34,323 nucleotides of DNA from Bacteroidales bacterium (GTDB taxonomy: Bacteria > Bacteroidota > Bacteroidia > Bacteroidales > F082). Below are positions 7,733 through 16,967 of the stretch, in pieces. The notes beneath the pieces are model-generated. The model saw nothing but the letters and a program-made list of their open reading frames with translations, was not told where the DNA came from and did no database searches. Location of the stretch: the NCBI GenBank assembly GCA_016281295.1, contig JAEEII010000152.1:1-34323 (forward strand). Reading direction: 5' to 3'. Each line of letters starts with the position of its first letter. The stretch's first letter is position 1. Made by a program: the position numbers and the translations under genes.

Positions 7733-10537
7733 ATGAAGAACAAACATCAGCCTGTTGTTGAAGAGCAGACGCTATTCAGTGAGTTTCAGACAGAAGAGCT
7801 GGAAATGGGGGTCAAGACGGGACATGACAAAATATTAGAAGCCCGTCAGAACACAAGTTTTGGAGAGGAGAAGCTGTCGAGACAAGAGAACGTCCAGTTG
7901 GTTGAAAAAGTCAACCCAGCAAGCACGACTGAAACAAAAATGGCATTTGCGGAAAAAGAGCCGGAGCCTAGAGTGTATCACAAATACGATACTGATGATG
8001 TCAAAGCGGCTGCCAAAGAATATTTTCATGGTGATTCGCTTGCAGGCGATGTGTGGGCAAACAAATATGCCCTGAAAGACAGCGAGGGCAACATCTACGA
8101 GTTGACTCCCGATGACATGCATCACCGCATTGCCAGAGAAATTGCTCGTATCGAGAAAAAATACCCCAACCCTATGACCGAGGAGACGGTGTTTGAAGTG
8201 CTGAAGGACTTTAAATACATTGTACCGCAAGGCAGTCCCATGGCTGGTATCGGCAACGACTTTCAAATCTCCTCCCTATCGAACTGCTTCGTCATTGGTA
8301 ACAAAGGACAGTCGGATTCATACGGCGGCATCATGAAGATTGACCAAGAGCAAGTTCAGCTGATGAAACGCCGTGGTGGTGTGGGTCACGACCTCTCCCA
8401 CATCCGTCCAGCAGGAAGTCCCGTGAAAAACTGCGCCCTAACCTCCACCGGAGTGGTGCCTTTTATGGAACGTTATTCCAACTCCACAAAAGAAGTGGCA
8501 CAAGACGGACGCCGTGGAGCATTGATGATGAGCATCAGCATCAAACATCCCGACTCGGAAGCTTTTATCGACGCCAAGATGACCCAGGGCAAAATCACCA
8601 ATGCCAATGTCTCGGTACGAATCACCGACGAATTCATGCAATGCGTCAAAGAAGGCAAGCCCTTTATCCAACAATATCCTATTGACTCGCCAAACCCAAT
8701 GTTCACCAAGGAAGTGGACGCGCGGGCATTATGGAACAAAATCATCCACAACGCCTGGAAATCAGCCGAACCCGGAGTGCTGTTTTGGGATACAATCCTT
8801 CGCGAATCCATCCCCGACTGCTATGCCGACCTTGGATTCCGCACATTAAGCACCAACCCTTGCGGTGAGATTCCATTGTGCGCCTATGACAGCTGTAGAT
8901 TGCTGGCTATCAACTTATACAGTTATGTTGACCATCCTTTTACTCCAGAAGCCCGTTTCAATAACCGTCTATTCTCCAAACACGTAGCTATCGCCCAACG
9001 TATGATGGATGATATTGTGGATTTGGAAATCGAGAAAGTGGACTCCATCTTGAGAAAAATTGACTCAGACCCTGAGGATGCAGAAGTGAAACGTATTGAA
9101 GTCAACTTATGGAAGAACATCCGTGAGAAATGCCTTCAAGGCAGAAGGACGGGCATTGGCATCACTGCGGAAGGCGATATGCTGGCAGCGTTAGGGAAAC
9201 GATATGCCTCTGACGAAGCCATAGCCTTCTCCACTGAAGTCCAAAAGTTACTTGCTCATGAAGCTTACCGTTCATCAGTGAATCTGGCTGAGGAACGTGG
9301 TGCCTTCCCCATGTATAACGCCAAACGCGAAGAGAACAACCCCTTCATCAAACGACTGAGAAGCATCGACGAAGAGCTTTACCAGAAGATGGTAAAGACC
9401 GGACGCCGTAACATCGCCATGCTTACCATAGCTCCAACAGGATCCGTGAGTTTGTGCACACAGACCACTTCCGGCATCGAGCCTGTTTTCATGGTCGTTT
9501 ACAAACGCCGCCGCAAGGTCAACGCCAATGACAAAGACACGCATCCCACTTTCATTGACAGTGTGGGCAATGCCTTTGAGGAGTACAATGTCTTCCATCA
9601 CAAATTCCTTACCTGGCTTGAAATCAACGGCTACAACGTGGAGGAGGTGATGCACTACGATGACGCAAAGCTGAACGAGGTCATTGCCCAATCGCCCTAT
9701 TATAAAGCGACTGCCAACGACATCGACTGGGTCAACAAGGTGAAGATGCAGGGTAGCATGCAGAAATGGGTGGATCACTCCATCAGCGTCACTGTCAACG
9801 TTCCCAGGGAAACCACTGAAGAACTGGTGAGCCGGATTTATATGACTGCCTGGGAAAGCGGTTGCAAAGGCATGACCATCTATCGAGATGGATCACGTGA
9901 CGGAGTGCTGGTGGCCAAAGACGAGAAAAAAACGGAAGAGAAAAAGCCCGCCCCTGTTGCCGAAAGCAACACAAGGCCCAATGATATTAAGTTGAGTTCC
10001 GCCCCACAACGTCCCAAGGAGTTGGAATGCGATGTGGTTCGTTTCCAGAACAATTATGAGAAATGGATTGCTTTTGTGGGCAAATTACACAACCAGCCCT
10101 ACGAAATCTTCTTAGGCAACGCTGATGAGATTTTCCTCCCTCCGTTTGTCGAAAAGGGTTTGATTATCAAAGAGAAAAACAAAGGAGAAGCCACACGATA
10201 CGATTTCCAGTATTTGGATAAGGGAGGGTATCCCGTCACCATCCAAGGACTGTCGCGCATGTTCAACAAGGAGTATTGGAACTATGCCAAGTTGATCTCT
10301 GGCATCTTACGTCATGGTATGCCCATCAATTATGTCATCGAACTGATACAGAACTTGACCGTGGAGGAAGACAACATCAACACTTGGAAAAACGGCATCG
10401 TTCGCGCCCTTAAGAAATACATCCCTGACGGATTGAAGTTGACGGGCAAGATTTGTCCCGTCTGCGGTCAAAACTCGCTTATCTACCAAGACGGATGCAT
10501 GTTATGTACCAATTGCGGTCATTCAAAATGCGGATAA
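7733..10537 (+). CDS. nrdJ: Adenosylcobalamin-dependent (class II) ribonucleotide reductase
   Basis: A 934-residue enzyme that reduces ribonucleotides to deoxyribonucleotides using a B12-derived radical. Visible landmarks are the first redox cysteine in SLSNCFVIG (Cys185), the N-x-C-x-E motif in STNPCGEI (Asn375, Cys377, Glu379), GRRTGIGITAEGDMLAALG, and the phosphate-binding APTGS (567-571). Residues about 765-900 look like the TSCPD domain found at the end of many NrdJ proteins, and the tail is a cysteine-rich segment (Cys908, 911, 922, 925, 928, 933) as expected for the thiol shuttle. The first 80 or so residues are a hydrophilic, low-complexity extension before the conserved VYHKYDTDDV region. 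No partner nrdB-type or activase gene is adjacent, consistent with class II. I see no cobalamin riboswitch in the short upstream gap. Confidence 0.93.
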   Translation: MKNKHQPVVEEQTLFSEFQTEELEMGVKTGHDKILEARQNTSFGEEKLSRQENVQLVEKVNPASTTETKMAFAEKEPEPRVYHKYDTDDVKAAAKEYFHGDSLAGDVWANKYALKDSEGNIYELTPDDMHHRIAREIARIEKKYPNPMTEETVFEVLKDFKYIVPQGSPMAGIGNDFQISSLSNCFVIGNKGQSDSYGGIMKIDQEQVQLMKRRGGVGHDLSHIRPAGSPVKNCALTSTGVVPFMERYSNSTKEVAQDGRRGALMMSISIKHPDSEAFIDAKMTQGKITNANVSVRITDEFMQCVKEGKPFIQQYPIDSPNPMFTKEVDARALWNKIIHNAWKSAEPGVLFWDTILRESIPDCYADLGFRTLSTNPCGEIPLCAYDSCRLLAINLYSYVDHPFTPEARFNNRLFSKHVAIAQRMMDDIVDLEIEKVDSILRKIDSDPEDAEVKRIEVNLWKNIREKCLQGRRTGIGITAEGDMLAALGKRYASDEAIAFSTEVQKLLAHEAYRSSVNLAEERGAFPMYNAKREENNPFIKRLRSIDEELYQKMVKTGRRNIAMLTIAPTGSVSLCTQTTSGIEPVFMVVYKRRRKVNANDKDTHPTFIDSVGNAFEEYNVFHHKFLTWLEINGYNVEEVMHYDDAKLNEVIAQSPYYKATANDIDWVNKVKMQGSMQKWVDHSISVTVNVPRETTEELVSRIYMTAWESGCKGMTIYRDGSRDGVLVAKDEKKTEEKKPAPVAESNTRPNDIKLSSAPQRPKELECDVVRFQNNYEKWIAFVGKLHNQPYEIFLGNADEIFLPPFVEKGLIIKEKNKGEATRYDFQYLDKGGYPVTIQGLSRMFNKEYWNYAKLISGILRHGMPINYVIELIQNLTVEEDNINTWKNGIVRALKKYIPDGLKLTGKICPVCGQNSLIYQDGCMLCTNCGHSKCG

Positions 10538-10582
10538 GTCAAGATTTTTGATACAGTTGTTTTTTTATCTTCATAATGGTGA

Positions 10583-10617
10583 GAGGGTGTGTCTGTTCAA
10601 GGCACACCCTCATTTTT
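10583..10617 (+). terminator. Intrinsic terminator of nrdJ
   Basis: GAGGGTGTG (10583-10591) and CACACCCTC (10603-10611) form a perfect 9-bp GC-rich stem with an 11-nt loop, followed by ATTTTT. The T-run reaches the stop codon of the convergent gene. Confidence 0.85.
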
Positions 10618-11051
10618 CATGACATCTCCTCGTACGACGGCAGATGGTCCACAGCTTCAAGGATCCCATTCATCGCTTTAAAGCAATAACACTGAGTTCC
10701 ATTATAAAGCATCAGGTAAGAAGGATGGAGAGCGGAATAATATCTAAGAGCCTGATCCAAAGTCGTTTGTGACAACTTTACAGAAGGCGCCTTGCATTCG
10801 ACAATCATCAAGGGAGTTCCTTCTTTGCCAAACACCACCACGTCGCAGCGTTTGTCGAGGCCATTGACTTTGACAGAGTATTCCACGGCCACCAATCCTG
10901 CTGGCACATTCAAATGCTCCACCAAGAGGTAGAGCATTTTCTGTCGGACTTCCTCTTCAGGAGTCAGGGCACAATAGATTTTTCGCAACGGATCGAATAC
11001 CAAGGTTTTCCCATCCTTATTGGCGAGTTTAAACCATTGCAGTTCAGCCAT
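10617..11051 (-). CDS. HsdR N-terminal-like PD-(D/E)xK domain protein
   Basis: A 144-residue stand-alone protein resembling the N-terminal nuclease-fold domain of type I restriction R subunits (HSDR_N family). The PD-(D/E)xK core can be read as RCDVVVF (Asp89) followed by PLMIVECKAPS (Glu105, Lys107), preceded by PEEEVRQKMLYLLV and followed by QALRYYSAL. It has no helicase part and no HsdM/HsdS neighbours, so it is not a restriction system here; short homologues are common in Bacteroidota. It follows the DUF4837 gene by 11 bp on the same strand and is probably cotranscribed with it. Function unknown. Confidence 0.78.
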   Translation of the reverse strand: MAELQWFKLANKDGKTLVFDPLRKIYCALTPEEEVRQKMLYLLVEHLNVPAGLVAVEYSVKVNGLDKRCDVVVFGKEGTPLMIVECKAPSVKLSQTTLDQALRYYSALHPSYLMLYNGTQCYCFKAMNGILEAVDHLPSYEEMS

Positions 11052-11062
11052 CGCATCCGGTA

Positions 11063-12076
11063 TTATTCGGGGAACTGGATGCTATACAGGATAGACTGAA
11101 GCTGCAAGAGGTCATCGCGTTTGTCGTGATTGGGATAATAGACATAGCCTTCGAGAGTCACCAAGTTACCTGTATTGGAATCGGCAAAAGAATAAGAGAC
11201 AAAAGGTCCGGCCATATAATCACCCACGAGGCACCACATGCCACGCATCTCGGCGGCAAATCCAGTGGGATAGGTGGAGATATAATTCAACATAGGCGGG
11301 ACGAATTCTTTCTCGGTGGTCATGAATGAACCATCGGCAGGGCCAGGCACATATTGTTGAAGCAACTGGTCACGAACTGACACCAGACTGTTCAACTCCA
11401 GTTGTAGCGTGTCTTTGTAGGGTGTGCTATAGATGAAAATACCAAAGCTGTTCTTGGGAAGTTCTTTCCGGAGCCACATAAAATCCGGTTCATCTTTCGC
11501 GATATAGAACCCTGAGGGAATGGTCATCGTGAAGCCCATCTTCTCCTGGATTCTTTTCACGATTTGCTCATCATTAGACGGGCGCAGCACAGAGAGGATG
11601 CGGTCGCGTTCCACTTTATCATACATGACCTTAAACGCCTCCTTATTTTCATTGAAAGCCTGGCACCATGAGGTGCGGTCGGGAGCGATGATTTTCAGGA
11701 CCCTTTGAGGAGCGGCCCACAAATCCTCACCCGTCTCCAATACAGGTTTTTCAAGGGCAGGGTTAATCTCCACCAGAAGAATGCATTTGTGTTTCCTGAA
11801 CATATCAGTCATGCCACTCACTTTGATATGAGTAAGTTTGTTGATTGCCTCCGGCTGAGGAAGTCCATATTGGGGTTGGAGGAAAAAAGCGCGGATGGTG
11901 TCACCAATCATCCCATCCCATTGCTCATCATTCTGGGTGACCACCATAATCTCGGAGGTGCCGCCAGCGGAACGATCTTTCTTCGCCAAGTTTTCTTTAT
12001 TGCCACAAGAGGTCCATGTAGTCAGAACGGCGAAGAGGAAGACCCATGCCCATGTGTTTTTGTTTTTCATGATCAT
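11063..12076 (-). CDS. DUF4837 family lipoprotein
   Basis: A 337-residue lipoprotein with an N-terminal hydrophobic segment and lipobox ending TSC-GN near residue 24. The body matches my recollection of DUF4837 proteins of Bacteroidota: SEIMVVTQNDEQWDGMIGD near the start, a conserved middle with MGFTMTIPSGFYIAKDEPDFMWLRKE, and a C-terminal MRGMWCLVGDYMAGPFVSY. Function is unknown; it is likely anchored in a membrane facing the periplasm. The second Met (residue 3) is an equally good start. It lies 65 bp downstream of the LysM lytic transglycosylase gene and may share its transcript. Confidence 0.82.
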   Translation of the reverse strand: MIMKNKNTWAWVFLFAVLTTWTSCGNKENLAKKDRSAGGTSEIMVVTQNDEQWDGMIGDTIRAFFLQPQYGLPQPEAINKLTHIKVSGMTDMFRKHKCILLVEINPALEKPVLETGEDLWAAPQRVLKIIAPDRTSWCQAFNENKEAFKVMYDKVERDRILSVLRPSNDEQIVKRIQEKMGFTMTIPSGFYIAKDEPDFMWLRKELPKNSFGIFIYSTPYKDTLQLELNSLVSVRDQLLQQYVPGPADGSFMTTEKEFVPPMLNYISTYPTGFAAEMRGMWCLVGDYMAGPFVSYSFADSNTGNLVTLEGYVYYPNHDKRDDLLQLQSILYSIQFPE

Positions 12077-12140
12077 TTTGTTTTTAATGTTTTTAAATCC
12101 GTAAGCACTATTAATTCAAACGATTTCAAAACACTGATTA

Positions 12141-13691
12141 TTATTTGGAAACACGTAATTTTTGTTTGACCTGGATTTTATCCGATTTCAATTTGTTCCA
12201 TTTCTTCAAGTTGGCTATGGTAGTGTTGTATTTTTTAGCGATGGATGCCAGCGTCTCACCCGCTTTGACCGTGTGGTATTTAGGAGCGGAAGAGCCAACC
12301 GCTTTGGAGTTGCTGTCGGAAGAAGCCATCGGGCCACCTGAAGAATAGATAGTCAGTTTCTGCCCCACACGCAGCGTGTCCTTTCTTAGGTTATTCCATT
12401 TTTTGAGATTAGACACAGAGACATGATATTTCCGGGCCACCGAGGCGAGGGTCTCCCCTTTTTTCACGGTATGGACGGTGCGGTCACTGACGCTTTTCAC
12501 CTGCTCGACCACTTTCTCTTTCTCTATGGTCTCCTTGGTCTTATAGGCATATATTTCCTGTTCTTTTTCTATAAACTTCAGTGCTTCTTGGGAAGGCAGG
12601 CGAAGCACATAATAAGTGGAGTCGTTTGCTGGAATTACCTCCTTGGTATATTGAGGATTGAAAAAACGGAGGTCCCTTGCGCTCACTCCAATAGTTTCAA
12701 TCAGTTGGTCGAAGGTAAGGAAATCGCGGACGGTGACGGTATCGGTACCCGACATCAAGAGTCCGGGGTCGATGGGATAGATATTATGCTCTGCGGCATA
12801 ATTGATGACATAGTTGACTGCGATAAAGGCGGGGACATAGCCTTGGGTTTCTTTAGGAAGATAAGGCCATATTGCCCAATAATCCTTGACACCTCCCGCT
12901 CTCACAATGGCTTTATTCACGGTACCCGGGCCTGAGTTATAGGCGGCGAGGACAAGAAACCAGTCCTTATATTTATAATAGAGGTCCAGCATATAAAGGC
13001 ATGCCGCTTCGGTAGCTTTGATAGGGTCGAAACGATCCTCAACCAAAGTGGTGGAGTTCAGTCCATATTGTTTGCCTGTGCCATACATAAATTGCCAAAG
13101 GCCTTTGGCACCCACCCGTGAACCCGCCACGGGATTCAGTGCTGACTCAATCATGGCCAGGTATTTCAATTCAAGCGGCATGTTATATTTATCGAGCATC
13201 TCCTCAAAAAGTGGGAAATAGATATAGGAGAGGCCCAGCATACGGCCTGTGAGTGCGCGGCGACGCATGGCATACAGTTCAATAAAAGGCTTGACATGAG
13301 CGTTAAACACCAGAGGAATGGTGGTTTGACTGGCCAGGGCCTCGATACGTTGGATATAGATGCTGTCGTCGAACACCGGGATCTCACCATAATCATATCC
13401 ATAGACATTCAGCTCCATAGTGTCAATGTCGAGGTAGTGGTCGCCAAAATAAGGGATGCTCCCGAGTGATTCGAACATTTTCATGACCTCCGATTGACCC
13501 AGCACCTCACGAGCCTCCTTAAAATCGGCTTGTCGTTGCTCCTCGAAGAGCTCAAGGCTATCAGGAATATAGTCAACCGAATCGACCACATAGACACTGT
13601 CCGCTGATGTTTTCGGTTGATGTTTGATGATTTGAGCATTGGACGCAAGGACCAAGAAAAAAGAACCTATAATTAAAAGAACAACTTTCAT
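12141..13691 (-). CDS. Membrane-associated lytic transglycosylase with two LysM domains (MltD-like)
   Basis: A 516-residue periplasmic enzyme that cleaves the MurNAc-GlcNAc bond of peptidoglycan non-hydrolytically. Signal peptide at residues 1-19 (ends SNAQ). The SLT domain spans about 150-300: catalytic Glu182 in MIESALNP, then GAKGLWQFMYGTGKQYGL and the AAYNSGPGTVNKAI motif. Two LysM repeats follow at about 406-449 (VHTVKKGETLASVARKY) and 472-514 (YHTVKAGETLASIAKKY), for glycan binding. Its own TATTTTTG promoter lies 22 bp upstream, separating it from rodA. It fits the cell-wall theme of this block. Confidence 0.92.
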   Translation of the reverse strand: MKVVLLIIGSFFLVLASNAQIIKHQPKTSADSVYVVDSVDYIPDSLELFEEQRQADFKEAREVLGQSEVMKMFESLGSIPYFGDHYLDIDTMELNVYGYDYGEIPVFDDSIYIQRIEALASQTTIPLVFNAHVKPFIELYAMRRRALTGRMLGLSYIYFPLFEEMLDKYNMPLELKYLAMIESALNPVAGSRVGAKGLWQFMYGTGKQYGLNSTTLVEDRFDPIKATEAACLYMLDLYYKYKDWFLVLAAYNSGPGTVNKAIVRAGGVKDYWAIWPYLPKETQGYVPAFIAVNYVINYAAEHNIYPIDPGLLMSGTDTVTVRDFLTFDQLIETIGVSARDLRFFNPQYTKEVIPANDSTYYVLRLPSQEALKFIEKEQEIYAYKTKETIEKEKVVEQVKSVSDRTVHTVKKGETLASVARKYHVSVSNLKKWNNLRKDTLRVGQKLTIYSSGGPMASSDSNSKAVGSSAPKYHTVKAGETLASIAKKYNTTIANLKKWNKLKSDKIQVKQKLRVSK

Positions 13692-13712
13692 ATTTCAATT
13701 TCAATTAGATTG

Positions 13713-13720
13713 CAAAAATA
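13713..13720 (-). promoter_or_regulatory. -7 element for the lytic transglycosylase gene
   Basis: TATTTTTG on the minus strand, 22 bp upstream of the ATG at 13691, in the gap between rodA and this gene. Confidence 0.6.
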
Positions 13721-13732
13721 AAAAAAACGTGA

Positions 13733-15004
13733 TTACAAGACATTGAGCCTGTTGGCGTCCTGTTTCACAAAAATAGCCAACATGATGGAGAAGGCGAGCA
13801 TACTGGATCCTCCGTAGCTTAGGAATGGGAGTGGAATGCCGATGACCGGCACCAAGCCAATGGTCATACCGATATTGATCGCCACATGGACGAAGATGAT
13901 TCCGGCAATGGAATAGCCATAGATCCTGCTAAAATCAGACCTTTGACGTTCTGCCATACGTATGATACGGATAAGCATACCCACATAAAGAAGAAGCACG
14001 ACAAGACTACCCACGAAACCACCTTCTTCACCGATTGTACAGAAAATAAAATCGGTATGTTGTTCAGGGACAAAATCATATTTAGTCTGTGTGCCTTGCA
14101 GAAAGCCTTTGCCAAAAACGCCTCCTGAACCAATGGCGATTTTGGATTGATGAAGATTGTATCCTGCTCCCTGCATGTCTTCCTTCAATCCAAGCAGCAC
14201 TTCAATCCTAATCCTTTGGTGAGGTTCCAAAACCTTTTGGAAAGCATAATCCACCACAAAGACAAAGGCAATGAAACACACGAACACGGTCACCATGGTC
14301 CATAGTCCTTTTTTCTTGGTCAGCAGATAATATGTCAGAGTCAAGGCAAACATGCAACCCAGCACGATGGCCATGACTTTGGATCCCCAAAGGAGTGTGA
14401 GCACAAAGACAGCCACGGCGCCCAGGGCAATCAGCATAAGCACACCTGCGCCAGGCATACCTTCTCTATATAAAACAAAAATAAACGAGGCAAACACAAG
14501 TGCCGACCCTGTGTCGTTTTGAAGCAGCACCAGTGCTGCGGGAACCAAGATAATCGCGTATGCGATAAGCCGTGACTTCCTGTTTTTCAGGTCAACGTCA
14601 TAGCGCCCAAGGTAGCTTGCCAGTGCCAATGCCGTTCCCATCTTGGCAAACTCGGAGGGCTGTAGTTTGAAACCTCCGCCCAGGCTAATCCAAGATGTGG
14701 CGCCTTTGGTAGCCTTGCCATAAACCAGCACCACCACCAAGAGGAAGACCACAATGGCAAAAATCCAAATAGCAAACGCATCAAAAAACTTGGCATCAAA
14801 CAATAAGATAATGAAGCCAATCAAGAGGGAGCTTCCAATCCATATCATCTGTTTTCCTGAAAACTGAGACACGTCATAAATAGGATGGTTACCGTCGCCG
14901 AGGCCGGCAGAATAGATGCTCAACCAGCCTATCAAGACCAGCCCGAAATACATCAGCAACAATGGCCAATCCACTTTCCCTATGATACTATTTCTATCGG
15001 TCAT
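13733..15004 (-). CDS. rodA: Rod shape-determining SEDS glycosyltransferase RodA
   Basis: A 423-residue polytopic membrane protein of the SEDS family, the peptidoglycan polymerase that works with PBP2 in cell elongation. About ten hydrophobic segments are visible. Signature stretches include SWISLGGGFKLQPSEFAKMG, LVLLQNDTGSALVF, and the C-terminal GLVPVIGIPLPFLSYGGSSM. The start at 15004 gives MTDRNSIIGKVDWPLL; a longer frame reads back into mrdA and is rejected. Its ATG overlaps the mrdA stop as ATGA, indicating translational coupling and a 1:1 complex. FtsW is the main alternative, but pairing with a PBP2 gene indicates RodA. Confidence 0.94.
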   Translation of the reverse strand: MTDRNSIIGKVDWPLLLMYFGLVLIGWLSIYSAGLGDGNHPIYDVSQFSGKQMIWIGSSLLIGFIILLFDAKFFDAFAIWIFAIVVFLLVVVLVYGKATKGATSWISLGGGFKLQPSEFAKMGTALALASYLGRYDVDLKNRKSRLIAYAIILVPAALVLLQNDTGSALVFASFIFVLYREGMPGAGVLMLIALGAVAVFVLTLLWGSKVMAIVLGCMFALTLTYYLLTKKKGLWTMVTVFVCFIAFVFVVDYAFQKVLEPHQRIRIEVLLGLKEDMQGAGYNLHQSKIAIGSGGVFGKGFLQGTQTKYDFVPEQHTDFIFCTIGEEGGFVGSLVVLLLYVGMLIRIIRMAERQRSDFSRIYGYSIAGIIFVHVAINIGMTIGLVPVIGIPLPFLSYGGSSMLAFSIMLAIFVKQDANRLNVL

Positions 15005-16830
15005 TTCACTTTTGAATAATTGATGACGCCTTCCATCATGCGTTTTTCGACATTGGGGCGTTCTGAATATCCTCTTATATATTTCTCCATCATGAGGGAA
15101 GCGATGGGAGCTGCCCATGTCGAGCCATAGCCGCCATTTTCAATGATGATGGAAAGTGCAATTTTAGGATCTTCAACAGGAGCGAAAGCGATGAAGATGG
15201 AGTGGTTGTCGCCGTGTGGGTTTTGCGCTGTTCCGGTCTTGCCGCCTGCGGTGATTCCCGGGATCTTGGACCCTCTAGCTGTTCCGTGTCCGCCCTCGAA
15301 AACGCTCTGCATACCCGCTTTAATCACTTTGTAATGACGCGGTTCCACACCTGTATAAATTTTCGTGGTCATTTTCTCGGGAATAGCTGTGGAGTCACCG
15401 AATGCCCGAATCAAATGAGGCGGATAGTAAAACCCTTCATTAGCGATGGTGGCGGCAATATTGGCCAGTTGAAGCGGAGTGACCAAAATCTCGCCTTGTC
15501 CGATGCCTAGAGAGCGTATCGTCACCGAATTCCAGCTCCCGTCATACATCTTGTCGTAATAATCCCGGGTAGGTATGTTACCAGACTTCTCGTAAGGGAT
15601 GTCGGTGTCGAACTTATGGCCAAGTCCCATTGCCCAGGTCATGTTCTTCCAATACTCATAACCTTTCTTGATATCTCCGAATTTCGGGTTGTTGATGGTC
15701 GTCTTGAAAGCCTCGTAAAAATAAGGGTTACATGAGTTCTCGATGGCATTGGCGAGATTAGGGGAGGAACCGTGAAAGTGGGTACAACGGATAGGGGTAC
15801 TGCCGGGACCGTTGCAGTGGAACTGGGTAGCTGGCACGATGCTTCCGCTTTGGAGAGCGATGAGGCCATTTACCATCTTGAAGGTAGAGCCAGGAGGATA
15901 GGTGCCGCTGACCGCACGGTTAATCAAAGGTTTTTTAGGATCATTAAGCAAGGCTCTGAAGTTAGCTCCTCTCACACGTCCCACCAAGAGGTTAGGGTCG
16001 TAGGTAGGGCTGGAAACGAAGGCAAGGATCTCACCAGTCTTAGGGTCAATAGCCACGATAGAACCTGTTTTGCCATTCATAAGTTGTTCTCCGTATGCTT
16101 GGAGCTCAGCATCAAGGCCAAGGTACAAATCCTTTCCTGGAGAGGGTAATGAGTCGAGCATTCCATCCCGATAGCTGCCTTTTTCGCGGTTATGCACATC
16201 AACCATGACCACTTTAAGCCCCTTTTTCCCCCGAAGTTCCTTTTCGTAGAATTTCTCCACGCCCGATTTCCCGACATAATCACCCCTTTGATAGTAGGGG
16301 TCGGCATCGATTTGTTCTTTGTCAGCCTCTCCGATATCACCCAAAGTATGCGCTGCGATGGAGTTCGGGTAATGCCTCAATGTACGAGTTTGGAAGAAAA
16401 AGCCTGGATAGCGGTAGAGTATTTCACCGATATGGGCATAGTCCTCTTTTGAAATTTGGGGGACAAAGGCTGAAGCTTTAAAGCTAGAATAAGAGCGAGC
16501 TTTGTTAATGCGATCCGCGAAGACCGACTCAGTGATGCCGAGAAGGCGGCAAAACTCAGCCGTATCAATATCTTTCACCTGCGAAGGAATCACCATCAGG
16601 TCGTAAACGGCTTCGTTATAGACCAGCAATTCCCCGTTACGGTCATAGATTTTACCCCGAGCGGGATATTGAGTGACAAAACGCAGCACATTACTGTCAG
16701 CAGTCTCCTTGTAGGTTTTGTCCAACACCTGCAAAGAGAATAATTTGATAAGATACAATACGCCCACAGCGACAATGATGCCGATGATAACGTACTGCCT
16801 GCTAGCCTGATTCCGATTGGTGATTTTCAT
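15001..16830 (-). CDS. mrdA: Penicillin-binding protein 2 (elongation transpeptidase)
   Basis: A 609-residue class B PBP that cross-links peptidoglycan during side-wall growth. One N-terminal membrane segment (residues 13-34), a dimerisation domain with YPARGKIYDRNGELL, and a transpeptidase domain with SxxK at Ser315-Lys318 (GTYPPGSTFKMV), SxN at Ser366-Asn368 (ENSCNP) and KTGTA at 531-535. The start is taken at MKITNRNQ (16830), which follows a TACCTTTG promoter element; the longer upstream frame overlaps that element. mreBCD, which usually precede mrdA-rodA, are not adjacent here: the neighbour is the divergent gldH gene. Confidence 0.94.
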   Translation of the reverse strand: MKITNRNQASRQYVIIGIIVAVGVLYLIKLFSLQVLDKTYKETADSNVLRFVTQYPARGKIYDRNGELLVYNEAVYDLMVIPSQVKDIDTAEFCRLLGITESVFADRINKARSYSSFKASAFVPQISKEDYAHIGEILYRYPGFFFQTRTLRHYPNSIAAHTLGDIGEADKEQIDADPYYQRGDYVGKSGVEKFYEKELRGKKGLKVVMVDVHNREKGSYRDGMLDSLPSPGKDLYLGLDAELQAYGEQLMNGKTGSIVAIDPKTGEILAFVSSPTYDPNLLVGRVRGANFRALLNDPKKPLINRAVSGTYPPGSTFKMVNGLIALQSGSIVPATQFHCNGPGSTPIRCTHFHGSSPNLANAIENSCNPYFYEAFKTTINNPKFGDIKKGYEYWKNMTWAMGLGHKFDTDIPYEKSGNIPTRDYYDKMYDGSWNSVTIRSLGIGQGEILVTPLQLANIAATIANEGFYYPPHLIRAFGDSTAIPEKMTTKIYTGVEPRHYKVIKAGMQSVFEGGHGTARGSKIPGITAGGKTGTAQNPHGDNHSIFIAFAPVEDPKIALSIIIENGGYGSTWAAPIASLMMEKYIRGYSERPNVEKRMMEGVINYSKVK

Positions 16831-16845
16831 ATCTGTAATGCCCTG

Positions 16846-16853
16846 CAAAGGTA
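16846..16853 (-). promoter_or_regulatory. -7 element for mrdA-rodA
   Basis: TACCTTTG on the minus strand, 15 bp upstream of the mrdA ATG at 16830; the leader would be very short. Confidence 0.55.
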
Positions 16854-16937
16854 GGGAATTGTTTAAAAGACCGAAAGGGATAGAATGTTTTTTTTTACAT
16901 TCCTTTCTCTTTAGGCTTATTATACAAGAAAAAAGCG

Positions 16938-16945
16938 TACTTTTG
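16938..16945 (+). promoter_or_regulatory. -7 element for gldH
   Basis: TACTTTTG matches TAnnTTTG, 22 bp upstream of the gldH ATG. Confidence 0.6.
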
Positions 16946-16967
16946 CAATTCATTTAATAAAAAGTCA

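Noticed and set aside
10617..11051. Type I restriction-modification system
   Set aside because: Only the N-terminal nuclease-fold domain is present; there is no helicase part and no methylase or specificity gene nearby.
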